64,000 bases of DNA from an uncultured Eubacteriales bacterium (GTDB lineage: Bacteria; Bacillota; Clostridia; Christensenellales; Aristaeellaceae): positions 62,001 through 126,000 of the forward strand of contig ONCV01000001.1 in the NCBI GenBank assembly GCA_900316415.1. Direction: 5' to 3'. The translations under genes were made by a program, and so were the position numbers. The stretch's first letter is position 1. Each line of letters starts with the position of its first letter. This document shows, piece by piece, positions 62,320-64,000 of this stretch. Below the pieces are notes generated by a model, which searched no databases, had not been told where the DNA came from, and saw only the letters and a program-made list of their open reading frames with translations.

Positions 62320-63921
62320 ATGAAGAAACTGCTGTCTCTTGTGCTGGCTCTCGCGCTGGCCGCGGGCCTGGTGTCCTTCGCTTCCGCCGAGGAGGTTCAG
62401 ACCATCAACGTCTGCATCGGATCCCAGCCGGAAACCCTGGATCCCCAGAAGAACTCCGCTTCCGACGGCTCCAACTACATCAAGCACCTGTTTGAGGGCC
62501 TGATGAAGTACGGCTGGAACGGCGAAGGCATCGTGCCCGGCGCCGCGGAAAGCTACGAAATCAGCGATGACGGTCTGGTTTACACCTTCCATATCCGTCC
62601 GGACGCCAAGTGGTCCGACGGACAGGATCTGACCGCTGATGATTTCGTGTACACCATGAAGCGGCTCGTGAACCCCGATACCGCGGCTCCCTATGCCGGC
62701 GATATGGGCAAGTACATCCTGAACGGCCTGGACATCTCCACCGGCGCGAAGCCCGTGGACGATCTGGGCGTGAAGGCGATCGACGCCAAGACCATTGAGA
62801 TCACCCTGGCCCAGCCCTGCGCCTGGTTCCTGGAGATCATGGCCTTCCCGACCTACTATCCGGTCCGGCAGGATGTGGTGGAAGCGAACGGCGATACCTG
62901 GACCACCAGGCCCGAGACCCTGATCGGCAACGGTCCGTACGTCCTGGAGAGCTACACCATGGACGAGGAAATCGTCATGGTTCCCAACGCCAACTACTAT
63001 GACGCCGACAAGATCGTGGCGAAGCGCGTGTGCTTCAAGCTGATCACCGATCCCAACGCCAAGCTGGCCGCGATGCGCGCCGGTGAGCTGGACTGGTGCG
63101 ACGACTATCCCACCGAAGAGCTGACGGCCGTGCAGGCGGAAGGCCTCTTCCACACCGAGCCCCAGCTGGGCACCTATTACGTGAACATCAACAACACCAA
63201 GGCTCCCTTCGACAATCCCCTGGTCCGCAAGGCGTTCCAGCTGGCGATTGATCCCGTGTACCTGGCTGAGCAGGTCACCCAGGGAACCTATCTGCCCGCG
63301 ACGGACTTCGTCGGCGGCGGATTTGTGGCGGACGACGGTTCCGACTTCGGCGACTTTGACACCGTGATCGACCGCAGCGATTACGCGGCGAACGTGGCGG
63401 AAGCGCAGAAGCTGCTGGCGGAAGCCGGCTATCCGAACGGCGAGGGCTTCCCCACCGTTGAATACTGCACCAACGTCTCCGGCGTGCATGTGCCCACCGC
63501 GGAAGCGCTGGCCTACATGTGGAAGGAAAACCTGGGCGTGAACGTGGAGATCGCCCAGATGGAGTGGAACGTGTTCCTGGCGGCCCGCCGCAACGGCGAG
63601 CACACCCTGGCCCGCGACGGCTGGGTGGCGGACTACGGCGATCCCAGCAACCTGCTGGATCTGTTCACCAGCTATTCCGGCAACAACTCCACCTTCTACA
63701 AGAACGCGGATTATGACGCGCTGATCGAGAAGGCGGCCGCGACCACCGATCTGGCGGAGCATTTCGCGCTGCTGCATCAGGCGGAGAAGCTGGCGGTGGG
63801 CGACGATGCCTGCTGCATCCCCGTGTACTACTATGCGACCACCTGGATCTGCGTTCCCGAAATCCAGGGCGTGACCACCTATCCCACCGGTGAGAAGCTC
63901 TTCATGAACGCGACCAAGTAA
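62320..63921 (+). CDS. oppA: Oligopeptide-binding protein OppA
   Basis: A 533-residue family 5 extracellular solute-binding protein that delivers peptides to OppBCDF. A signal peptide (residues 1-23) ends in SFASA|EE; there is no Cys there, so it lacks the lipobox usual for Firmicute binding proteins. The family signature follows (QPETLDPQKNSASDGSNYIKHLFEGL), then WSDGQDLTADDFVYTMKRL. AAGGAGG is seven bases from the ATG. Codon use (more GGC/AAC/ACC, few CGG) points to high expression. Last gene of the operon. Confidence 0.95.
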   Translation: MKKLLSLVLALALAAGLVSFASAEEVQTINVCIGSQPETLDPQKNSASDGSNYIKHLFEGLMKYGWNGEGIVPGAAESYEISDDGLVYTFHIRPDAKWSDGQDLTADDFVYTMKRLVNPDTAAPYAGDMGKYILNGLDISTGAKPVDDLGVKAIDAKTIEITLAQPCAWFLEIMAFPTYYPVRQDVVEANGDTWTTRPETLIGNGPYVLESYTMDEEIVMVPNANYYDADKIVAKRVCFKLITDPNAKLAAMRAGELDWCDDYPTEELTAVQAEGLFHTEPQLGTYYVNINNTKAPFDNPLVRKAFQLAIDPVYLAEQVTQGTYLPATDFVGGGFVADDGSDFGDFDTVIDRSDYAANVAEAQKLLAEAGYPNGEGFPTVEYCTNVSGVHVPTAEALAYMWKENLGVNVEIAQMEWNVFLAARRNGEHTLARDGWVADYGDPSNLLDLFTSYSGNNSTFYKNADYDALIEKAAATTDLAEHFALLHQAEKLAVGDDACCIPVYYYATTWICVPEIQGVTTYPTGEKLFMNATK

Positions 63922-63936
63922 TTCCGGTTATTTCCG

Positions 63937-63965
63937 GGAGCCTCCGAGAGGAGGCTCCTTTTTTT
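63937..63965 (+). terminator. opp operon terminator
   Basis: GGAGCCTCC and GGAGGCTCC with loop GAGA, followed by seven T. The remaining 35 bases of the window show no feature. Confidence 0.93.
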
Positions 63966-64000
63966 GCGCGCAGGAGAGTTTCGGAAAGAAGGATTGCAAA

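Overview
This is 64 kb of G+C-rich chromosome from a low-copy-plasmid-free, ordinary-looking Firmicute, most likely a gut or rumen clostridium. The evidence for a Firmicute is PolC-type DNA polymerase III, MutS2, a perfect CIRCE operator, DegV and DivIC-like proteins, DUF1653 and DUF4342 proteins, strong AGGAGG ribosome binding sites, frequent GTG/TTG starts, and the order frr-uppS-cdsA-dxr-rseP-ispG-polC. The genus cannot be fixed from the sequence. Coding density is high and nearly everything is on the + strand. I saw no rRNA, tRNA, CRISPR array, insertion sequence, prophage or integrase.

Layout. 1-2446: end of a furanose-type sugar ABC transporter (ATPase and two permeases). 2493-5884: recA, then htpG behind a CIRCE operator. 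5955-7827: a DUF2264 protein with a possible coupled 28-residue ORF. 8059-9513: a secreted beta-helix-like protein. 9712-15487: mutS2, response regulator, serine hydrolase and histidine kinase packed as one unit. 15628-15903: HU. 16084-22853: a complete F-type ATP synthase operon, atpIBEFHAGDC. Its c subunit carries a two-carboxylate ion site of the kind known from a sodium-driven enzyme, and its epsilon subunit lacks the C-terminal helices.

22974-27011: small accessory genes (aldo/keto reductase, MBL hydrolase, DUF1653, two small envelope or stress-like proteins, PAP2 phosphatase) and a 43-codon relic of an ABC exporter. 27217-32118: DUF3783 protein, M18 aminopeptidase, GH127 glycosidase, AI-2E family membrane protein. 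32196-35244 (- strand): a methionine synthase without its reactivation domain, plus that domain as a separate coupled gene. 35455-38809: an envelope cluster (secreted cysteine-peptidase-like protein, CapA-like protein, atypical acyltransferase). 38866-45298: methionine sulfoxide reductase MsrC, YbaK deacylase, CNNM/CorC transporter, a membrane protein with RanBP2-type zinc finger, GNAT, PfkB kinase, histidine phosphatase.

45485-55533: ribosome recycling, isoprenoid and phospholipid synthesis, site-2 protease and the replicative polymerase, mostly overlapping by ATGA. 55640-58000: DivIC-like, Ppx/GppA, DegV. 58293-63921: a full oligopeptide ABC importer oppBCDF-A ending in a strong terminator.

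Most of the window is core metabolism. The observations best worth following are the ATP synthase c-ring chemistry and short epsilon, the CIRCE-controlled htpG, the zinc-finger membrane protein next to the CNNM transporter, the 35.4-38.8 kb envelope cluster with its acyltransferase lacking the usual Asp, and RNA elements before oppA and the CNNM gene.
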